DNA of 64,000 nucleotides from Chryseobacterium geocarposphaerae (GCF_002797535.1 NZ_PGFD01000001.1:1-64000), one strand, 5' to 3'. Positions 1 to 10,383 are shown, counted from the first letter of the stretch. Translations and numbers: made by a program. Notes: a model not told the origin generated them from the letters alone.

Positions 1-90
<90 letters not shown>

Positions 91-96
91 TTTTTT

Positions 97-128
97 AAAG
101 TCTCATTCAATTACATGAATGAGACTTT
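97..128 (+). terminator. Rho-independent terminator of the rRNA operon
   Basis: A perfect 13-bp stem (97-109 pairs with 116-128, arm AAAGTCTCATTCA) with a 6-nt loop is followed by a T tract. It sits directly behind the 5S gene. Confidence 0.85.
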
Positions 129-189
129 TTTGTTTTTAGACATTTTCCTTACTTCCATATAAGTAATAAGTAGTGATAAAATTTATAGA

Positions 190-221
190 AAAGCCTTATA
201 CAGTTAGAAGTATAAGGCTTT
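190..221. terminator. Hairpin between 5S rRNA and the phospholipase gene
   Basis: A perfect 12-bp inverted repeat (190-201 with 210-221, arm AAAGCCTTATAC) lies just past the stop codon of the minus-strand phospholipase gene. The T tract is weak, so it is probably the operon terminator, with some uncertainty. Confidence 0.6.
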
Positions 222-248
222 CAAATATGTGCAAATAGTATTTAAATA

Positions 249-2588
249 TTAGCTCCAATGAGGATCAGAAACTGAGGTTTTTCCTGTTTCAATTCTACCT
301 GAAAATTGCCAATCTTGATTTTTCATATTTATCTTTAGATCATACCAACCTTTCATTTTACTAACGTCAATTAATATTTTCTCTTCAGAATGTTTTAAAT
401 CAATCTGCTTTTTTGTTTTTTCATAGAGATTCTCTACCATTATAGAAATGTTTTCTTTTTTCTTCTTTTTAAACACCAGCTCCACTTCATTTTTAGATAG
501 AGAATTATTGAGTATTATCTCTATCTCAGAGTTATTCTCTCCTTTAAAATGCCTATAAAAACCATTAGGTCCAAAAACTTCATAATCATATTTTTCATGC
601 TGGATAGCATGTGATAACTCTTGCTTTGAATATAGTGCATAAGAAAAATGGAAATCCTTACTTTGAAATTGATTCCTGTCGTAGATGAGCAAAGGGACTC
701 CTTTTTTATTAAGATTGACCATTTTTATTTTCCCATCCTGAAAATTGACAAGATAGTTATATGGAAGCGCATTGGATGGCTTTAATCCTCTTTCCTGAAT
801 ATCTAGCAAACTATTATTTAATTCGTTTTCAGAATACCATTTTAAATTCGGAACGGGTTTGTTTTTAGCAGAATTAATGGTTTTAGTATAATCTTTTTGA
901 TCCAGATAATCCATTTTTGGGATTTTTGTACTGGCTGCGTTGAATGCTGAAGTCAAATCTCCACAAATTGCTCTTCTCCAGTCGCTAATATTTTCTACGG
1001 TAACATTTTTATTAAATTTTTTCTTAATAAATGTTTCCAGAAACTGTAAAACAGAAGTATGATCTGAAACTTCGGAATTTACATAACCGCCTTTTGTCCA
1101 GGGAGAAGCGATAATCATCGGAACCCTATATCCCAACCCGACTGTACCTTCTACTTTTTCATGATCTTTCAGCCTTTGAGAGGTCATATATTCCTGATTT
1201 TTATTTACGTATTCAACCCCTTCTTTTCCATTCATATCAATACTGGGATTCATCGGAGGTGAAAATGGCAGAACATGATCGAAATATCCATCGTTCTCAT
1301 CATAATTAATAATGAAAATCGTTTTTTTCCAGGTTTCAGGATCCTGGGTTAAAATATTTAATACTTCAGAAATATACCACGCTCCGTACCAAGGTGAACC
1401 AGGGTGGTCGGAAAAATGTTCGGGAGCAATCAGCCAGGATACTAACGGTAATTTTTTTTCATTAACGTCTTTTCTGAACTGGTATAAAACATCACCTTTC
1501 GGAATCACTAATCTTTCACCATTTTCATCCTGCCCAATTTCCAAATTCCAATAATCGGGGTCGTTTGAATTGGTGGTAAATGCTTTTTCATGAAGATTTT
1601 TTTCAGTTTGAGAAAGTTTGGCAAAATTTTCAGGCTTATATTCTTCCCAATCATTTTGAAGTTCTGTAATTATTTGTTCCAATCTTTCTTTCTGTTTCGG
1701 ATTTTTTTCAATTTCTTTTTTTAAGGAAGCGATTATATTTGGGATATTTTTATGATAACCATCCGAGAATTTCACATTGAATTTCGTAAACCATTCAATT
1801 GGGTTATCAGTAAAATTGCTTAGCCAAGCTTCTTGTTCACCGGACATTCCTTTTGGAAGACTAATTTCATTTTGATAGATTTTCCAGGAAACATCTTGTT
1901 CTTCCAGTATTTCCGGGAAGCTTTTCCATCTTGCCTGTCTTGCTTTATCGTAATCTATATTTTCATTGTAGACATTAGCTTTTACTTTGCCGTTTTGCTG
2001 TTCACGAAGTGTTCCCGACCAATGGAAAAGCCGGTTGGGCGTCGTGCCCGTTAACGATGAACAAAAATATTGGTCGAAAATTGTAAAAGCATCTGCCAGT
2101 TGATAGTAAAATGGTAAATCTTCACGATTGTAATATCCTAATGTAAGCGGAATTTCTTTGTAATCTTTATTTCCCGAAGCTTTTGCCTGTAGCCATTGAT
2201 CATATTTTCCATTGTTTAAAGCCTTTTGCTGGTTGTCCCAGGAATGCGGAAGAGAGCTCATCCATGTAGATTTTGTGTTTCTTAGATCCAAACGGGCAGG
2301 GGCAGCATATTTTCCATCATTATTTTTTTGAAAAAATACGGAATGGCCGTCCGGTTTCCTGAAAGCTCTCTGATCTAAAAATCCTCTTACTCCTTTCATA
2401 GTTCCGAAAGCATGGTCAAACGAGCGGTTTTCCTGCATCAGAATTACGATATGTTCTGCATCATAAAAGGTAGACTGGGCATTTGGTTCTATGGTTAAAG
2501 CTTTTAAAATAGAAGGATGCAACATGGTGGATGTCCCTAATCCCGCTAAAAGTAAACTAGATTTTTCTAAAAAAGTTCTTCTGTTCAT
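249..2588 (-). CDS. plcC: Phosphocholine-specific phospholipase C family protein
   Basis: This 779-residue protein belongs to the AcpA / non-haemolytic phospholipase C phosphoesterase family, which hydrolyses the phosphodiester of phosphatidylcholine or sphingomyelin outside the cytoplasm. The N-terminus NRRTFLEKSSLLLAG is a twin-arginine signal. The metal-binding core runs from about residue 45 to 530, with ILMQENRSFDHAFG near 50, YDENDGYFDH near 430 and SDHTSVLQFLE near 505. Residues after about 600 form the C-terminal beta domains typical of the family, and the length is normal. It is the third gene after susC and susD (68-nt gap to susD), so the lipase is probably co-expressed with an outer-membrane importer. 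The true substrate (PC, sphingomyelin or another phosphoester) cannot be told from the sequence. Confidence 0.88.
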   Translation of the reverse strand: MNRRTFLEKSSLLLAGLGTSTMLHPSILKALTIEPNAQSTFYDAEHIVILMQENRSFDHAFGTMKGVRGFLDQRAFRKPDGHSVFFQKNNDGKYAAPARLDLRNTKSTWMSSLPHSWDNQQKALNNGKYDQWLQAKASGNKDYKEIPLTLGYYNREDLPFYYQLADAFTIFDQYFCSSLTGTTPNRLFHWSGTLREQQNGKVKANVYNENIDYDKARQARWKSFPEILEEQDVSWKIYQNEISLPKGMSGEQEAWLSNFTDNPIEWFTKFNVKFSDGYHKNIPNIIASLKKEIEKNPKQKERLEQIITELQNDWEEYKPENFAKLSQTEKNLHEKAFTTNSNDPDYWNLEIGQDENGERLVIPKGDVLYQFRKDVNEKKLPLVSWLIAPEHFSDHPGSPWYGAWYISEVLNILTQDPETWKKTIFIINYDENDGYFDHVLPFSPPMNPSIDMNGKEGVEYVNKNQEYMTSQRLKDHEKVEGTVGLGYRVPMIIASPWTKGGYVNSEVSDHTSVLQFLETFIKKKFNKNVTVENISDWRRAICGDLTSAFNAASTKIPKMDYLDQKDYTKTINSAKNKPVPNLKWYSENELNNSLLDIQERGLKPSNALPYNYLVNFQDGKIKMVNLNKKGVPLLIYDRNQFQSKDFHFSYALYSKQELSHAIQHEKYDYEVFGPNGFYRHFKGENNSEIEIILNNSLSKNEVELVFKKKKKENISIMVENLYEKTKKQIDLKHSEEKILIDVSKMKGWYDLKINMKNQDWQFSGRIETGKTSVSDPHWS

Positions 2589-2656
2589 ATTCCAATCATT
2601 AAATAAAGAAACCGCAAGAAAGTGAATTTCCTGCGATTTTTAAAGTTAGTAAGTTT

Positions 2657-4132
2657 TTACTGTAACCACCAAGGTTTAGAATTGATATTATCATTTCCTC
2701 CGTATTGGGATGCTAATGCAGCTTTAAGGTTTGCACTATTGTAATTGTATTCTGTCTGTGGGTATCTGAATCTGTAAGGTGCTGAAACTCCCGTTTGTAA
2801 AGGGTAATTCGGGTAACCGGTTCTCAGATAATCATAATAAGAGGTCCATTGTGACTGGTGAAACATCGTCATGTACTTTTGGGTCATGATTTTTTCCAAC
2901 TGAGCAGGCAGGGTCGCAGAATTATCATACATCACCAAAGGTGTTGCTAGATACTGATTCACATCAAATCCGGCAAAATACTGATTCGGGTTTTTAACAT
3001 AGGTCTGATAAAAGGTAAAGCTTGCCTTAATAGCATTGTCATAATGCGTTTTCGTGGAACCAGAAATCCAGCCTCTTGCCGTAGCTTCCGCCAGAATGAA
3101 TTCTAATTCGGAATAGCTTAAAACGCTGGAAGGCTCATTTGTAGCATCTTTATAGAAACGGTCGTTTACTTTAGAAATATTTTTTGCAGTAATTAAAGCA
3201 GCATTGTCAGAATAGGGTGAAGTCGGGTTTCCTCCGTTGTAAGCTGTGAAATCCGTAAGCGGTTTTCCAGCTTCTTTTGCTCCTGTGGTTTGCGCTGCAA
3301 AAGTAAATAAACGAGGGTCTTGTCTGTCTTTAAACAAATTGATAAAATAATTGGCCATGTATAAACTTGAACCATAACCGCTGTTATTGAACATCGTATA
3401 TCTGCTGTCAGCAGCGTCTGCGAATTTCAGTTCTCCGTTGTCTGCAATAGAAGTCATTAATGGCTGGTTTCCTGCTACGGAAGCAAATTCCGTTGCAATA
3501 TTGTAATTTCCAACAGTAGGCTTTTTAGAAAGCGTAATTAAAATTTTCAGACGGAAGGAGTTGATCAGTTTTTTCCATTTTGAAGCGTCACCTTTATAGA
3601 TAATGTCGCCTTCAATTTTATCATTCGTATTGATCAAATCATTCGCTTCTTTCAATTCGGATAAGATTCCTGCCATTACAGCTTCCTGGCTGTCATATTT
3701 AGGTTGGGTAATTCCCGATTCACCTTTTACAGCTTCTGAGTAAGGAATACTCCCGAATTTTAAACTTAAATTGAAAAAATAATAAGCTCTGTAAAATTTG
3801 CCGATCGCCTGATAATTTTTATTGTTAATTTTCTCAGCTTCCTGCATCATTTTTCCTGTATTCAAAAGCCCTTTTGTATATACATCGAAAGAAGCGTCAT
3901 TCCATTTCATATATTGATACACGTTTTCTCCGTCTGTTCCGATCATCATTCTGGAAGCATACATATTGTCGCCATTTACCTGAAAAGCGTTTTGAGAGAC
4001 ATAGGTTAACAGAAATTTAGGATCTACACTTGCCTGATCGTTGGGGTTTTCATTAATTGTATCAAGATTTGTCTCACAGGAAGCCAAAGCCAATAATCCT
4101 GCAACACTTAATAATTTTATAATATTTTTCAT
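2657..4132 (-). CDS. SusD/RagB-type nutrient-binding outer-membrane lipoprotein
   Basis: The 491-residue protein starts with a lipoprotein signal (LLALASC, Cys near residue 19). It continues with the ETNLDTINENPN opening and a helix-rich body typical of the SusD-like_2 branch. SusD proteins form the surface lid over a SusC barrel and capture ligand before TonB-driven import. The gene lies 18 nt after the susC stop codon, the usual SusC-SusD arrangement, and 68 nt before the phospholipase C gene. The ligand is not known. Given the neighbour, a product of phospholipid breakdown is a reasonable guess, but peptides or glycans are equally possible from sequence alone. Confidence 0.9.
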   Translation of the reverse strand: MKNIIKLLSVAGLLALASCETNLDTINENPNDQASVDPKFLLTYVSQNAFQVNGDNMYASRMMIGTDGENVYQYMKWNDASFDVYTKGLLNTGKMMQEAEKINNKNYQAIGKFYRAYYFFNLSLKFGSIPYSEAVKGESGITQPKYDSQEAVMAGILSELKEANDLINTNDKIEGDIIYKGDASKWKKLINSFRLKILITLSKKPTVGNYNIATEFASVAGNQPLMTSIADNGELKFADAADSRYTMFNNSGYGSSLYMANYFINLFKDRQDPRLFTFAAQTTGAKEAGKPLTDFTAYNGGNPTSPYSDNAALITAKNISKVNDRFYKDATNEPSSVLSYSELEFILAEATARGWISGSTKTHYDNAIKASFTFYQTYVKNPNQYFAGFDVNQYLATPLVMYDNSATLPAQLEKIMTQKYMTMFHQSQWTSYYDYLRTGYPNYPLQTGVSAPYRFRYPQTEYNYNSANLKAALASQYGGNDNINSKPWWLQ

Positions 4133-4150
4133 TTGATTGAATGTTTTTAG

Positions 4151-7100
4151 TTAAAATTTAAGGTTAAAACCGATTCCGAACCATCTGCTGGAAGGGTCCT
4201 GGATGTCATTTCCTGACTTGATTTTGTAATCAGGATCCGAGTACAGGTTTTTAGATTTTTTCCACATGGCAAGATTGTATCCTGAAATATTAGCTGTAAA
4301 ACCTTTTACCATTCCTTTCGGGTTCAATAAGGAAGAAAAATCATATTCAAGGATTACTGATCTCAATTTCACGAAAGTCCTGTCGAATACGTTAGCAAAT
4401 AATCCGCTTTCATCCTCAGTAACTCTTGCCTGATAAGGATAGTTCTGTGCCCAATCCTGGAAACTGATTGCTTTTGTGTGTGGCGTATATGTTCCGGTTG
4501 CAGGATTATAATTTACACCATCCGGTACAAAATAATATGTTCCCGGGTTTGCATATTCCAAGTCTCTGAACATGGTGGAATTCGGATGTTTTCCTCCCCA
4601 CCACATTTTTTCAACGACCTGAGATCTCATGACACCGCCGATGCTTCCGTCGATACCGATACTTAGGGTGAGTTTTTTATATTTGAAGGTATTGTTGAAG
4701 CCAAATGTCCAGTCCGGGTTAAAATGCCCTAAATTTGTAGGAGTTGTTGCTCTTGTCGGCATTCCGGTATTGGGATTAAGGATAACTTTCCCGTCCGGAG
4801 ATTTCTGCCATGTATAATCATAAAAGCTATCCATTCTTTCGCCTAGTGTGATGTTATTATAATTCGGCATATCTCCGTAGATGGAAGTCAGCTTTTGTTC
4901 GTAAGTACTCCAGTTAATCAAAGACTTCCAGGTGAAATTATTTGTTTTCACAGGAACAATGCCCAATGAAATTTCAACCCCTTTTGTTGTATACTCATTA
5001 CCGTTTACATATTGAGAAGTGAATCCTGAAGACGGCGAGCTTGGGAACTGAAGAATATTATTATAATCCAGCGTTCTGAAATAAGTGGCATCTAAGGTAA
5101 TGCGGTTATTCAAAAAACCTGCGCTTAGTCCAAGTTCATAAGATTTTGTCTGTTCCGGTTTTAATGAATTCTCATAGTTCAATACGGTCGGATAATAATA
5201 GGTAGGATTTCCGTTGAAGGTAATGCCGCTGTTATTCAGATAATAATTTCTGATTGAATAAGGCTGGAAGTCATAAGCGACTTTTGCCCAAGAAGCTGAT
5301 AATTTTAACAGGCTGACTGCTTTAGGCATGTTCACCAGATTAGAAATCACGGCACTTAGTGAAGCAGAAGGGTAGAAGTACGATCTGTTGGCTTTGGGTA
5401 ATGTTGAAGACCAGTCGTTACGCCCTGAAACGTTGATAAAGAAAGCATTGTATAATCCAACGTCTATGGTTGAATAGACACTGTAGATCAGTTTTTCTTT
5501 CAGGTAATCGTAATATTTTACGGAACCGATTGAATTGTCCAGTGAATACACTTCCGGAACTTTTAAACCGTCTGTGGAAGCATTATCAATATCATTTTTA
5601 TAGTAAAATGTTGAGCCTCCCGCATTGATGGTGAAATCAAAATTATCAGAAATTTTCTTTTTATAAGTTGCTAAAACATCCGAGTTGAGATTCCATGTTT
5701 TGGTATCGTTCAAAATATAACCGCCGCTTCTCGGAGCACTGTAGTTAAAATAGGAATAAGGGCTTTGGATTTCCTGCTTGTTATGATTTTCAACCATTGA
5801 AATCTTACCTTTTACCGAAAAATCCGGAGTGGCTTTGTATTCCAATCCCGCCTGAGCATTGATGATGTCGGTTCTGTTTTTATTTTTATAATATTCAGCA
5901 CCGAACCATGGATTGTTATACCAGGCGTAATTCCAGTTGGCTTGTGTTTTCCCTTCCTGTCCCGGAACCCATAAATGATTTTTCAAATCTCTGCCATCTA
6001 CATCGCCTCCCATCCAGATTAAGATGGTATACATGTGACCACTTGGGTTATAATCATAGTTAGGAATATTGGGTGTGAAAGTTTGGTTGAAATTAAACTT
6101 CGTATCAAAAATCAATTTGTCGCTGATATGGTTTTCTGATGAAAAATTGACACCATAGCGTTGAAGGTATGCTCCCGGAATACGGTCATCATAATTCATG
6201 AAATTTCCGGAAAGCCGGTAGATATCTTTATTGTTTTTATAGCTTATCGAGAAATTGTTGTTGTTAATTACAGCCGGTTTCATGAATGTTTTTAAATTAT
6301 CATGATATTTCCAGTCGATAGGAACTCTTTCATATCTCGATTTGTCGTTGTACTGACTTCCTGCAACGGTTCCGTACCAGGGAATAATTTCTCCGGTCTG
6401 CTTGTCTCTGATGGGGCTGTTCCACTGGGCAATCTTGGTTCCAGGAACAAATTTAGGCCCCCAAATCATATCTCCGTCATTTACACCACCGTCAGCTCCG
6501 TCCCAGAATTCATATTTTCCGTGCGAACCGTTTCCGTATTCCGTTTGTGTTTTCGGAAGGTTGGTAAATCCTGCGGTAATCATTGTATTTTGAGAGAATT
6601 CTACGGTAAAGCCTTTCTTTTTGGCACTTTTTGTGGTAATTAAAAGTGCACCGTATCTCCCTCTGGACCCGTAAAGAGCGGAAGCGGTCGCTCCTTTCAG
6701 TACGTTGATATTATCAATATTATTCGGATCTAAATTCTGAAAAACTTCTTTCTCAACAATGACTCCGTCAATAACAAAAACCAGATTTGAATTTCCTCTT
6801 AACGTAAATTCCGGAGCCTGCTGCATTCCTGTAGGGTTGGAAACGTTTAATCCGGCAACCTGTCCGGAAAATAGATTACCAATACTTGGTGTGGTAATGG
6901 TCTCAAACTGTTTGGTTCCTACTTCCTGAGTAGAATATCCTATTTTTTCTTTCTTTTTGGCAATTCCTAAAGCGGTGATCACAACCCCTTCAATTTGTTT
7001 TTCGGAGACCTTTTTTAAAACTACCGAATAGTTTTTTCTGTTGGAAACTTCAATGGTATAGGTTGAAAAGTCGGGAGCATAAAACTCTAAAATATCTTTT

Positions 7101-7291
7101 GGATTTGCTGAAATGGTAAAATTTCCGTTTGCATCAGTGATGGCTGTTTTTCCTGTATTTTTATCGGTAATACTTGCGCCTGAAACACCAGAGCCGTTTT
7201 CGGATTTTACATTTCCGGAAATGGTAATTTCTTGGGCAGTAAGATAGAGAGGGAGTAAAAAAATAGCGAAAGTAGCTAATGTTTTTTTCAT
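4151..7291 (-). CDS. SusC/RagA-type TonB-linked outer-membrane transporter
   Basis: This 1046-residue protein has a signal peptide (MKKTLATFAIFLLPLYLTAQ). It then shows a carboxypeptidase-like regulatory domain (about 24-100), a TonB plug with the signature FVIDGVIVEKEVFQNLDP and SALYGSRGRYGALLITTK (about 115-245), and a long 22-strand barrel ending in GFNLKF. It imports a ligand caught by the adjacent SusD protein using TonB energy. The ATG at 7291 is preferred over an upstream TTG at 7306 because only the ATG places the signal peptide at the N-terminus. A TAAATTTG promoter box lies 12 nt upstream of this ATG. The gene heads the susC-susD-plcC operon. Confidence 0.93.
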   Translation of the reverse strand: MKKTLATFAIFLLPLYLTAQEITISGNVKSENGSGVSGASITDKNTGKTAITDANGNFTISANPKDILEFYAPDFSTYTIEVSNRKNYSVVLKKVSEKQIEGVVITALGIAKKKEKIGYSTQEVGTKQFETITTPSIGNLFSGQVAGLNVSNPTGMQQAPEFTLRGNSNLVFVIDGVIVEKEVFQNLDPNNIDNINVLKGATASALYGSRGRYGALLITTKSAKKKGFTVEFSQNTMITAGFTNLPKTQTEYGNGSHGKYEFWDGADGGVNDGDMIWGPKFVPGTKIAQWNSPIRDKQTGEIIPWYGTVAGSQYNDKSRYERVPIDWKYHDNLKTFMKPAVINNNNFSISYKNNKDIYRLSGNFMNYDDRIPGAYLQRYGVNFSSENHISDKLIFDTKFNFNQTFTPNIPNYDYNPSGHMYTILIWMGGDVDGRDLKNHLWVPGQEGKTQANWNYAWYNNPWFGAEYYKNKNRTDIINAQAGLEYKATPDFSVKGKISMVENHNKQEIQSPYSYFNYSAPRSGGYILNDTKTWNLNSDVLATYKKKISDNFDFTINAGGSTFYYKNDIDNASTDGLKVPEVYSLDNSIGSVKYYDYLKEKLIYSVYSTIDVGLYNAFFINVSGRNDWSSTLPKANRSYFYPSASLSAVISNLVNMPKAVSLLKLSASWAKVAYDFQPYSIRNYYLNNSGITFNGNPTYYYPTVLNYENSLKPEQTKSYELGLSAGFLNNRITLDATYFRTLDYNNILQFPSSPSSGFTSQYVNGNEYTTKGVEISLGIVPVKTNNFTWKSLINWSTYEQKLTSIYGDMPNYNNITLGERMDSFYDYTWQKSPDGKVILNPNTGMPTRATTPTNLGHFNPDWTFGFNNTFKYKKLTLSIGIDGSIGGVMRSQVVEKMWWGGKHPNSTMFRDLEYANPGTYYFVPDGVNYNPATGTYTPHTKAISFQDWAQNYPYQARVTEDESGLFANVFDRTFVKLRSVILEYDFSSLLNPKGMVKGFTANISGYNLAMWKKSKNLYSDPDYKIKSGNDIQDPSSRWFGIGFNLKF

Positions 7292-7303
7292 TTTTTTTGA
7301 TGC

Positions 7304-7311
7304 CAAATTTA
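7304..7311 (-). promoter_or_regulatory. Candidate -7 promoter box of the susC-susD-plcC operon
   Basis: TAAATTTG reads toward susC and ends 12 nt before its ATG. It matches the Bacteroidota -7 consensus TAnnTTTG. The nearest upstream TTG is only 14 nt away, which is shorter than the usual 17-23, so the -33 element is unclear. The rest of the 320-nt gap to the antiporter gene shows only the antiporter terminator. Confidence 0.45.
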
Positions 7312-7564
7312 GCGGAGCATTGTTACAATGATTTTAAGGCTGTATTAAAATAAAAATATGATTTCGGCCTTAAACAGAGGAAAAATTAATACAATGATAA
7401 AGCAAAAAATACGGCTTGTTTTGGAAAATTTTACTTTTTTATATTATTATAAGAAAGGCTTTACAGCAGGGAATTGAGACTGATGTAAAGATTTTTTTTA
7501 ATTGGATATTTTATCTGTTTTTAGATGGACTACTAAAAACGGTTGTTAACTCATATAAAAATAA

Positions 7565-7590
7565 AAAGACTGCCTAAAAAAGCAGTCTTT
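7565..7590 (-). terminator. Terminator of the antiporter gene
   Basis: Arms AAAGACTGC and GCAGTCTTT (9 bp, 8-nt loop) lie just past the stop codon. On the minus strand a T-rich tract follows the stem. Confidence 0.8.
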
Positions 7591-7612
7591 ATTGTGTATA
7601 AAATAATGTGTA

Positions 7613-9895
7613 TTAGGGATTAGAAATAATCAACGTAGAAGGAATATCAGAAAGCCATAAACTTTTGGTATCAATCAGATTTTTCCAGCTTTTACTGCTG
7701 ATCAACATGAGATCCTGAGAATTTAAAAATTCTTTCTCGATTTTCTTCTCGTTATATAGGGTGATGTGATTGGGTGCAACTTGTTCGATACTTCTTATAA
7801 TTTCTTTTACCTCAATATTATTCCTTATTTGTCCTGCAACATCTAAAATAATAATTTGAGAATTGTTGTTATTAATCAGTCTTTTTGCATATTCAAGCAG
7901 ATAAAAGTCACTTAAATTAAAGATCGGAACAAAAACTTTATCAGCTGATTTGAAATCTTTTTCAACTAAAATTCCTACAGGAATATTGGTTTTATCCAGA
8001 ATTTGCAACGTGAAATCGTCAAAAGGAGAGTTGTTGAAAATGTTTCCTTTACCCTTTACAGTATTGAGAAGTTTTTCAGGATTTATAATTTTTGTGGTAA
8101 AACCTAACAATCTCCCCAATAAGCTTCCCTCATACATGGATTTACCCAGCATGATGAGAAGGAGATCATAGTTTCCTTTATTGGAAATACTGGTTAAATC
8201 ATTTTCAATGTCAGTAGAGGCTTTGAAAAGAGTAGTAACTTTTAATTTTAAATCATGAGAGGTGTCGATCACGTTTTTAAACTGTTCATTCTCGTATTCA
8301 TTAATATCATAAGCATGCATTTCTTCAACGGGAGCGATGTTCATTGCAGTAATGCTCTTGTTTCCGTTCATTTTGCTGGTAAAATCATGAGCAAGTTTTA
8401 ATAAGGTACTGCCTGATTCCGGATTATCAAAAGAAAGAAGAACTCTATATTGTGCATCATTATGGTCCGAATTTTCTTCGTGTTCAGATTTTTTAGATTT
8501 AAAAATAAAATTAATGAAATCCAATGCGGGACCTGTCATAAAGGTTGTAAATAAAGCCATAATAACCATCATTGCAAAGATTTCAGGGCTTAATACCCCT
8601 AAATCGTATCCTATATTTAATACAATGAGCTCCATTAATCCTCTGGTATTCATTAAAGCCCCTATAGTCAGACTTTCTTTCCAGTTAATTCCCAAAAATT
8701 TGGCGGTCAATGCACTTCCCGCAAATTTCCCGATTACTGCGGTAAGAATTATAAACCCGGCTGTCATCCATAAATGACTATCATTTAAAAGCCCTATTTG
8801 GGTACGGAGTCCGGTAAACACAAAAAATAATGGAAGTAGAAGTACCAAGGCAACATCTTCTACTTTATCAATAAACATGGTACGGAATTTAGTATTTTCA
8901 GGCATAATTGCACCTGCCATAAATGCTCCGAATAATGCGTGAATACCAATAACTTCAGTTGCATATGCTGAAAGAATCAGCGTTAAAAAGAAAATAGCAA
9001 CCATTGGTTTATTGATGGTATTTTTTCCGGCTTGGAGATCACCAATCCTTTTCAGGAATGGTCTTACAATTTTAATCATTAAGAAAACATACCCGATTGC
9101 CATTAAGATAACATAAATAGAACTGGTAAAAGATCCTGCTTTTACAATAGCAATTACGGCTGCCAAAATACACCATGCTGTAATATCGTCTGCTGCTGCA
9201 CATGTAATCACGACGGTTCCCAGCTTTGTTTTTTGAAGGTTTCTTTCCTGAACAATTCTTGCTAAAACAGGAAATGCCGTTATACTCATTGCAATAGCAA
9301 TGAATAAAGCAAAAGATGTAAACTGAATTCCCTGTGGAGCAAATTCCTGATAGATATAATATGAAAGCCCGATTCCTAAAGCGAAAGGAATGATAATACT
9401 CGCATGGCTGATTACAACGGCATCATGAGCTTTCTTTCTTAAAACACTCAGATCCAGTTCCATTCCGACGATGTACATAAACAGAATTAATCCTATCTGG
9501 CTCAAAAACTGTAGATTACCTAAAGATTCTTTTGGAAAAAGAAATGCTGAAAATTCAGGAAAGTACATTCCCAAAAGCGAGGGTCCTAAAACAATACCTG
9601 CAATCATTTCTCCAATTACAGAAGGCTGTTTTATTTTCATGCAGATCCATCCGAAAAGTCTTGCTACCAATATGATGGTGACAATTTGTGCCAACAGTAG
9701 AGCTAATGGATGGTGAAGGTTAGTTTTAAAAGATTCTAAAAAATTATCCCAGGTAGATCCGCTGCTGGTTTTTGCAACAATATTTTCTTTGACTTCCAAA
9801 GTCTGCCCTTCCACAATAAAAAAGTACATCAGGCAAGAGAAAACTGCGATGGTAGTGATATAGAAAATAATGTTTTTGTATTTTCCCAAATTCAT
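7613..9895 (-). CDS. Cation:proton antiporter (CPA2/KefB type) with cytoplasmic stress-like domain
   Basis: The 760-residue protein has an N-terminal membrane segment and then about twelve hydrophobic segments (roughly 60-450). These include AARLFGWICMKIKQPSVIGE-like family sequence, GAFMAGAIMP and LLPLFFVFTGLRTQIG, which mark the Na+/H+ or K+/H+ exchanger fold of the CPA2 family. Residues from about 475 to the end form a soluble region resembling tandem universal-stress (Usp) domains. It should exchange Na+ or K+ for protons across the inner membrane. The ATG at 9895 is chosen because translation from further upstream would add 65 residues of non-family sequence. The ion specificity is not determined. 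Confidence 0.88.
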   Translation of the reverse strand: MNLGKYKNIIFYITTIAVFSCLMYFFIVEGQTLEVKENIVAKTSSGSTWDNFLESFKTNLHHPLALLLAQIVTIILVARLFGWICMKIKQPSVIGEMIAGIVLGPSLLGMYFPEFSAFLFPKESLGNLQFLSQIGLILFMYIVGMELDLSVLRKKAHDAVVISHASIIIPFALGIGLSYYIYQEFAPQGIQFTSFALFIAIAMSITAFPVLARIVQERNLQKTKLGTVVITCAAADDITAWCILAAVIAIVKAGSFTSSIYVILMAIGYVFLMIKIVRPFLKRIGDLQAGKNTINKPMVAIFFLTLILSAYATEVIGIHALFGAFMAGAIMPENTKFRTMFIDKVEDVALVLLLPLFFVFTGLRTQIGLLNDSHLWMTAGFIILTAVIGKFAGSALTAKFLGINWKESLTIGALMNTRGLMELIVLNIGYDLGVLSPEIFAMMVIMALFTTFMTGPALDFINFIFKSKKSEHEENSDHNDAQYRVLLSFDNPESGSTLLKLAHDFTSKMNGNKSITAMNIAPVEEMHAYDINEYENEQFKNVIDTSHDLKLKVTTLFKASTDIENDLTSISNKGNYDLLLIMLGKSMYEGSLLGRLLGFTTKIINPEKLLNTVKGKGNIFNNSPFDDFTLQILDKTNIPVGILVEKDFKSADKVFVPIFNLSDFYLLEYAKRLINNNNSQIIILDVAGQIRNNIEVKEIIRSIEQVAPNHITLYNEKKIEKEFLNSQDLMLISSKSWKNLIDTKSLWLSDIPSTLIISNP

Positions 9896-9993
9896 GATTC
9901 CAGATATTTTATGCAAAGTTGATAAGAATATAATTATGATAATTGTTTTTATTTCTAAAATGTAATCAATGTCACAAATAATGTAATGAAAAT

Positions 9994-10383
9994 CTACCTG
10001 AAAGCATAGCCAAGTCCTATTCCTGCTTTCCAGGCACCATTTTGAATTAATGTTTTGGAATTGTAGTAAACGGGAAACTGTACTGCCCATTTTTTAAAAA
10101 CAATTGTTAAACCTGCTCCCAGATTCGGTGTAATGGCACTGTTTCTTGTTCCTGAAGATTTGTCTTCTTTAATTCTAAGAGAAGGAAGCATTCCCAATAT
10201 TAGTTTTAAATCTTTATTCTTAAAACTGATGTTCGGTCCGGTAAAATTGATGAAAGCTCCGTGATCGACATACCCTGCAACAGCGATTCCGTCAAAAAAT
10301 GAGGCTTTGATCTTGGAATCTGCTCCCTGTGAAAAACAAAGACTGGAGATAAGCATTCCACCAGTATAGAGAAATTTTTTCAT
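9994..10383 (-). CDS. Small secreted/outer-membrane protein of unknown function
   Basis: This 129-residue protein starts with a signal peptide (MKKFLYTGGMLISSLCFSQG). It then shows short alternating hydrophobic strands (ITPNLGAGLTIVF, FPVYYNS, GIGLGYAFR) like a small outer-membrane beta-barrel. The last residues, GYAFR, resemble a barrel C-terminus. The ATG at 10383 is chosen over one four codons upstream because it gives a standard signal peptide. A TACTTTTG box at 10407-10414 could be its promoter. It lies 98 nt upstream of the antiporter gene on the same strand. No named family is recognised. Confidence 0.7.
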   Translation of the reverse strand: MKKFLYTGGMLISSLCFSQGADSKIKASFFDGIAVAGYVDHGAFINFTGPNISFKNKDLKLILGMLPSLRIKEDKSSGTRNSAITPNLGAGLTIVFKKWAVQFPVYYNSKTLIQNGAWKAGIGLGYAFR

